From positions 123,126-187,125 of the forward strand of contig MU859114.1 in NCBI GenBank assembly GCA_033297205.1: a stretch of DNA of 64,000 nt, written 5' to 3'. This stretch comes from Pseudoneurospora amorphoporcata (taxonomy: Eukaryota > Ascomycota > Sordariomycetes > Sordariales > Sordariaceae). A program made the translations under genes and the position numbers. Under the pieces are notes generated by a model. The model was given only the letters and a program-made list of their open reading frames with translations. It made no database searches and was not told where the DNA came from. The number at the start of each line of letters is the position of its first letter. Positions within the stretch are counted from its first letter, which is position 1. Positions 47,301 to 58,388 of the stretch are shown piece after piece.

Positions 47301-48715
47301 GGACAATCTTCTTGATAGGAGCAGAGTGACCAGTCCACAGGCACCTGAAGCTCAACCGCTTCGTCTGCGGAGTGGGGTCAAACAGTGAAGCGATGTTGGT
47401 GCGGTAGACCTCTACCGTGCCGTCAAAGAAGTGTAATAAGATATGCAAATGGATCCCAGTATTGCAGTAACTGTATGCCTCGACATGTGGCACGTTTGTT
47501 GTAACGCCCTTGAGAAAGTCGAATTCAGGTGAGGAGATATGAGCGACGTTGAAGATGTTACACTTTTGTGACCTTGATCCAACGTTCTCAAGGCCCCAAG
47601 CTGACATGTGGCCCCGACCATCCAACACAACAACGACCTCAGGGCTGCGATTAGCTACCGCAATGACGTGCTCAAGGGCTGTCGTATCTTCTTTTGGCCG
47701 AGCTTCCTGAACGGCCTTTTCTGTCGCCGCAGACAGATCTCTCCCATGCAGGATGAATGCCCAGCGGAGGGGAGATACAGTCGGGTCCTCTAGTGTCTGA
47801 TCTTGTATCGGCACAGCCAGGTCTACCGTTGCATTCAGCTGAAGATGTTGGTGGCTATGGCCGTCCGAGCCTGTCCAGAGCCGGAGTTTATTATCAGTGC
47901 AAAAGGTGTAGAGCACATTGTCAATGGTTTGATCGATGTGACGAGGCCGGCGCCATTGGATGTTGGTCACGGCCTGGGGGTGTGGTAGGTAGAGAAAGTC
48001 GAAGCGCACATCGTCGGACCCGTAGCTGAGCCGCCGCCAGACTTTCACCAAGCGGTCGTACTGGCCCACGGAGGCAATATATGCGGAATCATAGGACACG
48101 CTAGCAATCCGAACGGGGTTGACGAGGCGTTTGCGCCAGAGACGTCGCGGTGTAGATGACGTTGTTTGGTATAACTCGAGATGTGAATGTGCGACAACCA
48201 GTTCTTCGGATGCGCCCCACGAGAGGGAGATGGACGTCCTATCTTCAGCCACACACTGATCCCGCTCGATGTCGAAGGACCATTGTAACGCCCACTACGA
48301 TGCGATGAATAAAGCAGCGTTAGCGCATCTTGAACTCGGCAAGAAGATATATACGATAAAGGCGCACAACCTACCCTAAGTGCGTCGTCCTCCTGGCCGA
48401 ACGGCTTGTATATGCGCACAGCATTGTATGTGCAGACGGCTATTTTGCCCGAGGCCTCATCCAGGGCGATAGCCTCTAGTGGCTCCTCGTTGTCGTCGTA
48501 TATAGTCTGTAGGATGGTCTTTGGCTCTCCAAGGATGGCAATGGCGCTGCCGGTGATGTATGCCTGGTTCGAGAGATGCTGGTTAGCGAGACTGCTTAAA
48601 TCCCAGAACCAAGGAGCAAAAGAGTGTATCTCACAGTTACGCGACGAGAATCCCAGTAGCCCGTTGCCAGAGCTTGAAGCCGGGATTCTGGCTTTCCGGG
48701 CAGGACAGCTTTCAT
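44324..48715 (-). CDS. RAV1: RAVE complex subunit Rav1 (DmX-like), V-ATPase assembly
   Basis: Rav1 is the large subunit of RAVE, which reassembles the V1 and V0 sectors of the vacuolar H+-ATPase. Six exons: 48715-48635, 48563-48375, 48294-45532, 45451-44963, 44896-44668 and 44613-44324. All phases agree, giving 1346 residues, close to yeast Rav1 (1357). The N-terminus reads MKAVLPGKPESRLQALATGY, typical of the family. WD-type beta-propeller repeats cover roughly the first 700 residues (for example RIASVSYDSAYIASVG, KLRLWTGSDGH). The Rav1 C-terminal alpha-helical domain includes NPVDCSLFYLALKKKTVLQG and FAYAAAFFLLADHLQDAVNV. The tail (about 1260-1346) is low-complexity Pro/Ser. At the exon 4 acceptor, an AG 9 nt upstream would add three residues; I chose the CAG. 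Confidence 0.94.
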
Positions 48716-49440
48716 ACTAAACTACCGGCGAGGAATGCTGCTACTGCTAGCCAACATTGCGACGGGCAGTCGATATGCGCGGCCTTGGTTTGACCGGTAT
48801 TAGGAAAGGGAACTGGAGAGATGGACGCGACGAGGTCTAAAGCCGTAGAAGACAGATGGCGTGTTTGCGATGTAATTGGTGGTGTTGAGGATGCGATCGG
48901 TGTCCGGTGATGTGATGCGTGTTGTTGAGCGAGCTGCTGATGGAGGGAGGGTCGGGGTCTAAAGGTGCCGCCGGCAGCACCACTTTTCCGTCCGCTATAT
49001 CCACTGCGAGTCCCTTTGGGTTGCACACGGTGCCCTATGACGTGGGGTTAGGTAGGTACTTACTCCAGGGGGAGGAAGGTGGGATGGCCGTAGAGGTGGT
49101 GGGAAATGTGAGAAGCAACGATGCGATAGTTTGAAAAGATACACCGTGACCTGTTCTGTTTCGAAGATAAAGAGTATAGCTACCTAAGTAGCATATGCCC
49201 GTATAGAACGGAAATCCATGAGAAGTTTCATCTATGCTGACGCAGGTCCAACACAGTCGCGCGCAAAGCTCCAGTGGGGCCAGAGGCACATTCAGGGGTA
49301 TTTGTTTACTTGACGTCGTCTATCCCGAATAACGTCAAAGCCGCTTACACCTTCGCCAGACAAGCCTTATACACAGATCCTACATCTATTTTACACCAAA
49401 GTATAATGTGCCAGGTAATACGGTAGCATATTTCTTTTCT
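48716..49440. other. Intergenic: RAV1 promoter region
   Basis: 725 bp between the RAV1 start and the COX11 stop. The short ORFs on both strands do not resemble proteins. Confidence 0.5.
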
Positions 49441-50586
49441 CTAAGAAGCGCCCGGAACGCCCTTGAGCACACCATTATCATCGTACTTGGCCTCTGTTAA
49501 AAAAGAAGAATCGACCGTTAGCTTTCTGCTCCAAAACTCCAAGCCCGAAGAAACCAGCCGAAGAGGCAGAAACAAACTTACTAAAAAACGTATAAGACAG
49601 CGTAACAGTCTCAATCCCCTTCATGTTCAAATCATTCAAATAATCCGGATCCAGATAAAAGAACACGGGCATATCCACCGTCTCGCCGGCGTTCAGCCTC
49701 TGCTCCTCAAAGCAGAAGCACTGGATCTTGCTGAAGTACGGCGCCACCTGCGCGGGCGTGACGCTGTACGTCGCGACACCGATAATGTCCTTGTCGCTCT
49801 TGTTGGTCGCAGTATAAAAGGCAAGCGCGGTCTCGCCGGGCAGAACCCGCACCTCGCGCTGCTGGGGCACGAACTTCCACGGCAACACGTCTGACACCGA
49901 GGCGTTGAAGGTCACGCGCATGCGCTTGGCGTCCGTGACGGGCTCGAGCTTGGCGGCGAGGTCGACGTCCGAGTCGGAACCACCGAAACCGCCGGCGCCG
50001 TGGGCACGGACGGGTTGGCCGCCCCAGCCGGTTGTTTGGCAGATCTGTTTTGTTGCAAGAAATGTTAGCGATGGACAGGCAGGAAGTAAGGCGACATGAC
50101 AGGTAGACAGGCAGGGTACGGGGAGGATCGAAAGAAGAAAGAACCACATACCATCTTGTACATAGGCACCGAACCATACGAAAACGCCACGGTACCAAGA
50201 ATAATACTAATGACATAGTACATGGTCGATTGATTCCTCTTCTTGTACTCCGCCCTCACTTTCTCCATCTCCGGGGACACGCCCGTTCTCCTTGTCTGTT
50301 GCTGTTGCTGCTGTCCTTGCTGCTGTTGGCGTCTGCTTGCGCCCTCGGTCGAGAACCATCTCCATGCCTTGTTGCTGCTGCTGTTCTGTTGCTTCTTTGC
50401 CCCCAATGCTTGTTGCTGTGTCGCTGTCGTCGTCTTTTCCCGGGGGGTCGCATTATCGGACGAGAGTTGCCGGCGCCATTGGTTCTGGAATTGTTGGCGG
50501 CACGAGTAGCAGGCCCATGGCGACGCCAATTGGGAGGATTGAGCAGCGACGACTCTTCGGCCAACGAAGCGTGGCACCGAACTCAT
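49441..50586 (-). CDS. COX11: Cytochrome c oxidase copper chaperone Cox11
   Basis: Inner-membrane copper chaperone that delivers copper to the CuB site of Cox1 during cytochrome oxidase assembly. Exons 50586-50152, 50044-49582 and 49493-49441, with introns of 107 and 88 nt, give 316 residues. The N-terminal ~110 residues are a mitochondrial presequence plus a Gln-rich linker (QQQQGQQQQQQ). One transmembrane helix (YYVISIILGTVAFSYG, about 125-140) precedes the intermembrane-space beta domain. The copper ligands CFCF are at about 254-257, followed by EEQ. The last exon encodes KYDDNGVLKGVPGAS. The Gln stretch is encoded by CAG/CAA runs and is the only unusual part. Confidence 0.96.
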
Positions 50587-50925
50587 GATGCGAAAGGTGA
50601 CTGATTATGTTTCGGTCACTGTTTACTTCGACTCCGGAAGGCGGGATGTTAAGTGGAGGTGGGACCGGGGACATGGTTGCCCTTCTCTGACGCTGAGTGT
50701 GCCGCGAAAGCGTCGGAGCTCTGGAATTCTCACCGCCTAAATTTGGCCGCACGAAATGCGGGACGTCCCCATCGCAATTGAGGGACGCCCGAACGCATGT
50801 TTGTTTCAGAGCGCAGCTTTCCAAGAGAAGGAACACATGGACCACCGTAGTTGCAAGCATTACCAAAGAATGTCATTCAGACTGATCGGATTTAGAAAAA
50901 GCGAGGTATAAATGGCAGAAAGTGA
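50587..50925. other. COX11 upstream region up to the second AT-rich block
   Basis: 339 bp of normal composition holding the COX11 promoter. It ends abruptly at the boundary repeat. Confidence 0.5.
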
Positions 50926-51634
50926 TAGTCTCATTCACTCAGCTACCTCCGCTCGGACCATCGCAGTCTTAGAATTCCTACGGGACTAAATAAGGGACAT
51001 CCACCTCACCCCTACTAATCAAGATGTTATACTATTTAGACTCGCAGGTTCTAAGACTGTAGCCTTATTATAGTCTAAATATAATATATATAGATGAAGG
51101 AGGGTTTGTGCAAAATATTACTAAATTATATATAATTAAATTATATAATATTCTAATACTATATTATATTCTAACTATCGGGTTATACTATTATTTAAAT
51201 ATTATACCGCTATCTGAACTATATGTTTATTATATAATTACTAATTCTATTTTCTTCGCCAACCCGTTACCGAATATTTTCGCTAATTTTTATTTTTATT
51301 TCCTCTTTGTAAATATCTTAAGTTTCTAATTCTTATAATTCGCCTGACGAATCTTCAAATTACGAGTATTATAATTTTTTAAATAAAGTAGTAGACAAAC
51401 CTAATAAACCTCTAAATGAAATTGTTATTTCTAATATAAATTCTAAAGATTTAACTGTCTAATCCGCACTTAATATGATCTATTAAATAATTAAAAAATA
51501 TTAAATAAGTTTATATTAATAATTTATATATTTTATGAATAATTATAGTAATAAATAAAAGTATAGTATATGTATAAAATCTTTAATTAACGTACTTTAA
51601 TAACTTTTAATATATTAAATCTTTATTTATTATA
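50926..51634 (+). repeat. Boundary repeat copy B
   Basis: Homologue of 21981-22717 in the same orientation, starting TAGTCTCATTCACTCAGCTA. It retains more C/G than copy A in its first 150 bp, which fits heavier RIP on copy A. The last bases run into inverted-repeat element 6. Confidence 0.8.
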
Positions 51635-52080
51635 GAAAAAGTCTAACTGTACAGTCACCAAAATCTATCCGTACAGTAATCTACTTTTTTCTCCTATATA
51701 TATCCCTAACCCTGCTATCTCCTTCCTGCTAACACCAGTCCCGCTCGTACTGCGACTGCCAAGCCCCTAGATTTTAGCTTATTACACGTTGTAACTTTTG
51801 CACAGTCCAGATTTCGTAATCCATCGTTATACTTAGCGATTTGCAGGCATTAACGCATTACATTGCTTTCTTTCCTCTACTATTACCATTACTATTAATA
51901 CCCTCCTTATAATCAATCAAACCACCATCGCGCGCATTACAAGATATTACTAAATAAACACCACGCTATTATCTATCAACGGTAGAAAATAATATATCAA
52001 CTTTCTATACGTTTTCCAGCTAACTATAATAATATAGATAGCTGACGCGACTCCCTAGCCGACGGCTATAAGTATACTTA
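51635..52080. mobile_element. Inverted-repeat element 6, right end missing
   Basis: The left end GAAAAAGTCTAACTGTACAG has motif starts at 51642 and 51664, again 22 bp apart. The following sequence is the reverse complement of the right half of elements 2 and 3. I cannot find its matching right end before the next retroelement, so it is truncated. The right limit given is approximate. Confidence 0.65.
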
Positions 52081-53114
52081 ACAACCCCGTACCCCTAATC
52101 GAGCCCACCTCAGCACAACCGTAGCTAGAGATTATAGATTTTATAGACCTTTATAATGACAACAGTCCTAGTAATAGCGATAACCTTTCAATAATTAAAA
52201 CCGATAATGAGAACGAAGAGAAGCGCCTGTCACGGCTTAGCCGGACATATGCTAGATTACATAGTTACCTCTAGTCTTTCTCTCATATCATATAAGACTA
52301 TTGCCTTCATCCTATGTAACCAGCTTCCTCTTTCTTCTTTATCTTTACTTATTTATCAATTACGTCAGATTATTCGTGACCACCACTCGAGATTTACGTG
52401 TTGTGTCACTTAAGTAAAGATCCTTCTTCTTCGGTCCAATCTTACTAATCCTACCGTTGCAAGTCGTACTCTTATCCTATCTCTACTCGACCGTAAGGAC
52501 TACTTGTTATCGTAATTAAACGTAAAGGCTCCTATTGACTACTTGGAAGCTCTATTACTATCTTGGGTTTTTATTTAGACTCTAAGTGTGGGTGCCGCGC
52601 CCCAATAGAACTAATTAGAGTTTATAAGGGTGCTCATAGTCTGTACGACGACTGGTGCCCTAAACTTAAGCCCTCCATCCAAACTTTAAACACCACATTT
52701 CCCCACATCATACTTTTCCAATTTCGTCTTAGCGGTCGATCACCTCCACTCAATTGGAACAACCTTTTTTTTTATTAACATCTCTAAGAATACTAGCAAA
52801 CTTCGGAATCTTAGGACATCGCTTCCCTTCATTACCATGGCCACCGTTGCCAATCCGTTGAAGGAAATTCAAGACGTTCTAAACCAGACCGTTAGCCAAG
52901 TTAAGAAGTAGAAAGAGCAGATTCCTAATTTGAACACTGCTATTAACGACCTCAAAGTTTTATTAGCAACGGCTAATGGTTAACTTTTTATTCTATTGAA
53001 GGCTATGAGCAATAAGAAAAAGACTAACCACAAGCCCAAATCCTCCCTTCTAAATATCAATAAGTTTATCAGAGCTAATTATAGCTTTAAGACTTAGCTT
53101 CCCAACCTTCGTGC
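52081..53114 (+). pseudogene. Decayed retroelement leader and gag-like remnant
   Basis: TGTCACGGCTTAGCCGG at 52228 could start a short LTR ending near 52408, but I have no second copy to prove it. From an ATG at 52837 a lysine-rich coiled-coil-like frame (MATVANPLKEIQDVLNQTVS) runs to about 53100 with stops at expected Gln or Trp codons. That is gag-like and inactivated by RIP-type changes. A reversed Gypsy LTR adjoins it at 53115. Confidence 0.5.
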
Positions 53115-54216
53115 TGTAAGAGGATAGTAGAGCGGTACGTAAGTACTAATACTAGAATGATCGATTAAGGTTCTACGAGAAGAAAAGAGAAGAAAGACTG
53201 GCCCATAGAACGGACTTTGTCGCTTATTTTCTAAGGCCTTGCGTTAGTATAGGTATCTAATTGCTTAAGGCAGCCCTATGGTCTAAGTATGTAATTGTAT
53301 AAAGGCTAGAGGGGACTAACGGGCTTTGGGCCTGCCGGTGCCTTGCCAGCTTAGCGTGTATTGCTAGCACTCGTCCTTTAGCTAACTATATACCAAATAC
53401 TAGTACTGAGCGCTAGACCTATAATATTAGTCCCCCCTTTCCTCCCTCTAAGTACAACCGCGTCGCGCAAACTATACTCATCCTTTTAATAAGACCCAGA
53501 ATCCCTCCCCTCTTCTAGACTTGCTCTCCTTCTTACTCCCCATTAACAACTACTATTACTAGAACTATTACTACTCGCGCTCGTCCCAAGGCTTAATGTT
53601 ATTCAGTTGGTTAAGTTGTCAGCTGGCATAATTAGGGGTACTTAAAGACTATAGTGACTCTTTGGAGCAAGGGCTTCTTGGCTCGCCCTACCGCTTCTTC
53701 TGCTTAATTTCGTCTTTTTCCGCTTAACCTTATTCCTCGTAAACGATCTAACAGTCCGTTATTAACTCGGGCGTCCCCATACTCCCTTTCGAAGATTTTT
53801 AAAGCCTCTGATTCTATAGTGTCCTCTAAAGGGTACTATGAGGGTTTGTAATACCTTTTTTACTTAATATAGACCTTCCTCTTCGTCGGGGGACTGTTTA
53901 CGCACAAGATTTTCTCTATGAAGTATTCTTCCTCCCCTTCTACTACAACTGGAGGCGGTTGGTAGTCTGCCGTAACTTGCCTTAATAGTAGGTCGTCTAT
54001 AGCCCTCCGAAGGAGGTCAACGTGGAAGATATTATAGATGTTATTTAGCAGACCTATAAGTTCTACAACTAATAGGAAGAAAACTCGAAAAACTGTATAT
54101 TTCGTATATAACTAATTTAGTTTCTTCTTAAGTCTCAGAGAGGCGTAGTTCTTAAAGTTCAACTAAACTTTATCACCTACTTGGAATCTTTCTACTAGCT
54201 AGCGAGTGCGGTTAGT
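53115..54216 (-). mobile_element. Reversed, 5'-truncated copy of the chromodomain Gypsy element
   Basis: 53115-53426 is a 312-bp LTR in reverse orientation, the same length as the LTR at 57980. 53427-54216 is the reverse complement of the 3' internal region of that element (purine tract, tail and part of the integrase C-terminus near 62990-63770), heavily mutated. Homology stops near 54216, so the 5' half is missing. Confidence 0.85.
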
Positions 54217-55183
54217 ATCATAGGGTTAGCCTATAATGTGCTATACTGCACTAACCGCACATATAATGCGATCCAAAGCTCAAAACTCTATCCTCGCACA
54301 TATTATCGTTACGTATAGCCTTACGTACGCGTATAGTTTAGCCTTAGGGCTTTCGCCTATATAGTCGGACCTCTGTACACTTCCTCCTCTTTCCTTTCTT
54401 TATGCAACAACGCGTATCTCACTATACACTATATAGTGCCTTCGCCCCGTAATAGTTTATTGTATCTACTATTGCGCTGCGCGCGCTCATTCAATAAGAG
54501 GAAGATTGCTCGCATTTCGATCGTAGCAATTAGTATTTAAGACTCAACCTTGTGCGTTCCCGACTCCAATCGCGAACCCAGCCGTTGAGCTAGGTAAAAT
54601 ACCAAGCCGAGCATTATTAAGATCGTTCGTACTCTCTTTCTCCTCCTCATACCTGTACGGCGCATTAAATCTAGCGATCAATGTTCAATTTTATCGCCCC
54701 CAGAGTATAATTAGTAACTGATAACTTTATTATTATTATAGTTATTAGCGTTATCGTAGCAGCTGTTGGCTTAGAACACTAAGACGATTTAACAGTTCTC
54801 ACTCAAGCGCTCGAGGGCTTTTATTACTAAGTGATTAAAGTTTTAATCCTTATCGTTTAGGTATATAATCTTACCAACCTTCCCGTTTTTCAAGCTTTCT
54901 TTTCCGCTTTCTGTCGCCCGCTCCGCGACGACGTGGTCGCTGCCAGAGTCGACGCCCGCAATTTTAGACCCCTCCGTCCTCGAGCCTTAACTCTTACCCT
55001 TTACCTTCTCTTAGCGTACTTAACGACGACGATATGTTATATAAATATTGCCTATAGTCTAAGGGTTAGGATTATAAGACTTAATAGAGCCTTAACGCCT
55101 AGCATTAGCCTTAAGATGCTTAGTGGCCTCCGGCTACAACACTTACCTCGGCCGGACCCTCGGCCGGACCCACAGCTACGGTC
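54217..55183. mobile_element. Retroelement fragment with internally deleted gag leader
   Basis: 54713-55036 matches 56048-56661 but lacks about 290 bp from its middle (junction near 54963). 54217-54712 and 55037-55183 are repeat-like sequence I cannot assign. A TRIM copy interrupts the region at 55184. Confidence 0.55.
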
Positions 55184-55714
55184 TGTTACGATGGTGGCAG
55201 ACTACTATATTAACTAGGCTATATTCTTATAAAAGAATATAAGTAACCGAAGCTGGCAATTCAGTCGCTCAAGTGGTCTTATATAGTTCGTCCTGAAAGA
55301 GGCACCTGAGTGCATTTCGTAACATTCCCCCCCTTATATTGAGAGGTTTGCCCCGAACCTCGACCCCCTCGGGACACCGTGCTAGCTAGCGACGGTTCCT
55401 AAGAGCCGATCGAACTTTTCGAACGGGAGCTCTCAATTAAGCGACGGCAGAGCATCCATACGACCACATCGTGTGCATCTTCGTAAAGGGGAACCTATAT
55501 AAGGATATTCGAAAAACTTATCAATTTTTTTAACTCCAGGGTTCGAACCTAAAGCCTTTTAGCTTCAGTTAAGTGTCACGGCGGTGGCAAACTACTACGC
55601 TAACTAGGTCATATTCCTACAAAAGGATATAAGTAACCGAAGCTGGCAATTCGGTCGCTCAAGTAGTCTTATATAGTTCGTCCTGGAAGAGGCACCCGAG
55701 TGCATTCCGTAACA
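55184..55714 (-). mobile_element. Second TRIM-like element, reverse orientation (531 bp)
   Basis: Two 141-bp LTRs (55184-55324 and 55574-55714) flank 249 bp. The target duplication CGGTC (55179-55183) / CGGTT (55715-55719) differs by one C/T. Read on the - strand it has the same order as the copy at 26652: LTR with TATATAA, tRNA-like module with a perfect B box GGTTCGAACCC (about 55546-55556), then a purine tract TAAGGGGGGGAA before the second LTR. No coding capacity. Confidence 0.85.
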
Positions 55715-55719
55715 CGGTT

Positions 55720-57979
55720 ATCCTAGAAGCAACCACAGCCAACCAAGCAAGAAGCAGGGCGCCCGGATGAAGGACAGCGCTAAAAGGAAGATAAAGAATA
55801 GATGAAGGCATTTAGGAAGATCTACACGTATGCAGACTGCTAGATAGATGTCTTGAAGCCTCAAGCGACAAGGCTTGATGCGTACTTTAAGTACGTACCG
55901 ATTCCCTTTGGTATAAGAAGGTCTTGAAGCCTAACCTTCTCCTGGAGGTTGAGAAGACCAATAAGGCTTTTGAGACTAAAGTAGTTTATTAGTTGAATTG
56001 AACTACTGTTCTAAGCCCTAAATATAGCCCTTGTTACAAGCCTAGCCAGTAACCGACAACTTTATCGCTATTACAGTTGTCAGCGCTATCGTAGCAGCTA
56101 CTGGCTTAGAACACCAAGACGACTTAACAGTTCTCGCTCAAGCGCTCGAGGGCTTCTATTGTCAAGCGACTGAAGTCTCAATCCCTATCGCTCAGGTATA
56201 TAGTCTTACTAACTTTCTCATTTTTCAAGCTTTCTTTTCCGCTTTCTATCGCCTACTCCGCGACGACGTAGTCGTTGCTAAAGCCGACGCCCGCGATTTC
56301 GAGGAAGATTTTATTACGGCCAAGGAAGAGGTCGTCCGCCTTGAGACCCGCGTTCGAAATCTTAGTTACGAGGTCGCCCGTAAGGAAAGTAATATTACGA
56401 CTATTCGTGCTTAGCACTTACTCGCTATTCAAACTAGTACGAAGGATTACGAGTAGTAAGTTAAATTACTCCACGACTAAATCGCCGCTCTTAAAAAAGA
56501 ATTCAACGACTTCCGCGCCTCGTCCTCTACTGCCTTTTAATCTTAGAAGGACCGGCACCAGCGGATCCTCCTCGACCTCCGCTCGCGGCTCCAAACCCCT
56601 CCGTCCCCGAACCCTAACTCTTACCCTCCGCCTCCCCCCAACGTACCTAACGACGACGATACTATGAGTGCCAGCGAGAACGGCAGCGGCCATAAGTTAG
56701 TGTCGCGTATTACTATTACCCCCGCCTTTAATAGCAAGGGATCGTCGATTGAACGTGCTGTAAGTATTATGCTTGGCGCATGCGTGTGAAGCTGGCTTGG
56801 GTAGACGAACCTAAGATCTTTACTAACGAGCGCCCCAAGTTTTCCCTTATCGCCCGCTCCATCGAAAGCGTCCCGCTCGAAGCTATCGAGGCCGAGTTGA
56901 ATAAAGCTATCCTCGGCGAGCCTTACAAGTGGGCTACGGCCCTTAAGTTAATAGACGAGCTGGATAAAAAATACGACAACGTTGACATTATCGTCGAGTC
57001 TTGCCGTACCTTCGAGGATCTTAAAATAACCAAAAGTATGAAATAGACTAACTTTGAGGAAAAGTTCGTTACGCTCGTCAATAAATACAAACTCAATAAT
57101 GGTATAAAGATTTATTACTTCTATTAGAAGATTAACGACCGCGTTCGTACCGCTCTTACTTACTAGCGTCCTTAGCCCGCTGACGATAAGTTCGACGAGT
57201 GGTTTGAGGCCTCTCGCGACCTCGCTAAGGCATTAGAGGACAAAGACTAGCGGGAGAAGCAGGCTAACCCTTTCTATAGGACTAGCTCTACCAATGCCGC
57301 CTTCGCTTCTACCGATAGCTCCCGCACCTCCGCGATTGAGGCAACCGTTAACTAGGGCGGCAACACTATAGATCACAACTCTATAACCGAAATAAACATT
57401 TAGATGTCTTATATAATTAAGGCTAGCGTCTTCGAGCACCGTATAAAGACCGGCGTCTGCACCCGCTGCAGCAAGCCCGGCTATTATTCTACTAACTACC
57501 GCTCTCGTATTAATTTTAAGAAGGAGGTTAAGCTTCGTAATAATTGTAATAATAGAGGTCGTAGCGGCGGAAATATAGGTAACAACGGTGGCAATCGCAA
57601 TAACAATAGCGGTACTAATAATAATAACGGTTACAACGGCAACCGTAACAATAGCGGTTACAATAATGGTAGTGGCAATAATGGTTACAACGGCGGCTAC
57701 TATAGTAGCAACTAGCAACCCGCTTAGGGCTAGTATAGCTACGGTTAGTAACGCCCTAGCTACGGTAGTAGCGGTTATTATATTAACGTTATAAACCCTA
57801 ACGCGGGATTTCTAGCCTCTAGTACCCTAGCTCCCGGATACTACAACCCCGTTCCCGCCTACCAGCTTGGCTTTGTTAGCTCGGTTATGGGTAACGAGAC
57901 CAGTTCTATCTTAGGCTAAGGAAATGTATAGCCTCCTAACTAAATCGCGCTAGGAGGCACGGGTCTAATAGATATAGAG
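55720..57979 (+). pseudogene. Gag region of a second LTR retroelement, RIP-damaged
   Basis: A leader matching 54713 onwards runs into a gag-like frame starting with ATG at 56664 (MSASENGSGHK). It continues with stops at Gln/Trp positions to about 57720. An open piece at 56780-57046 is alpha-helical and acidic. At about 57457-57500 a CCHC zinc knuckle is visible as CTRCSKPGYYSTNY, where the His and last Cys are both Tyr; these are single C-to-T or G-to-A changes. An Asn/Gly/Tyr-rich tail follows (57540-57715). It ends at the Gypsy LTR, which probably cut the element. The superfamily cannot be decided without pol. Confidence 0.65.
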
Positions 57980-58291
57980 TGTCATAGGTCTGGCGCCCAG
58001 TACTAGCATTTGGCACACGGTTAGCCAGACCACGAGTGCCGGCAATGTACGCTAACCCGGCAAGGGACTAGCAGGCCTAGAGCCTATTGGTCCCCTCTAG
58101 CCTCCATACGGTTATATGCTTAGACCGTGGGGCTGCCTTAGGCAGTTAGGCACCTATACCAACGTACGGCCTTAAAGGATAAGCGGCAAGGTTCGCCCTA
58201 TGAGCTAGTCTTTCTTCTCTTTTCTTTTCGTAGAACCTTAATTAATCATTCTGGTGTTAGCATCTGCGCACTACTCTACTGCCCCCTTATA
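57980..58291 (+). repeat. 5' LTR of the Gypsy element
   Basis: 312 bp, the mutated member of the LTR pair: at nearly every difference from the 3' LTR it has T or A where the 3' LTR has C or G. The final CA is TA. The primer-binding position follows at 58292 (TTAGGTTCTACC). Confidence 0.9.
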
Positions 58292-58388
58292 TTAGGTTCT
58301 ACCACTTACAAGGAAGGATTGCTTATAGCTATAAGCGCGGCAATACATTAGTATTGGAATAGTTTCTTTTACGGTACCTAACGACAAC

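Noticed and set aside
55440..55475. 5S rRNA fragment (CATACGACCA-like)
   Set aside because: Only about ten bases match and the rest of the gene is absent; it is TRIM interior.
57233..57718. 161-codon - strand ORF, Val/Ile/Thr-rich
   Set aside because: Shadow of the Asn/Gly codon repeats in the gag tail.
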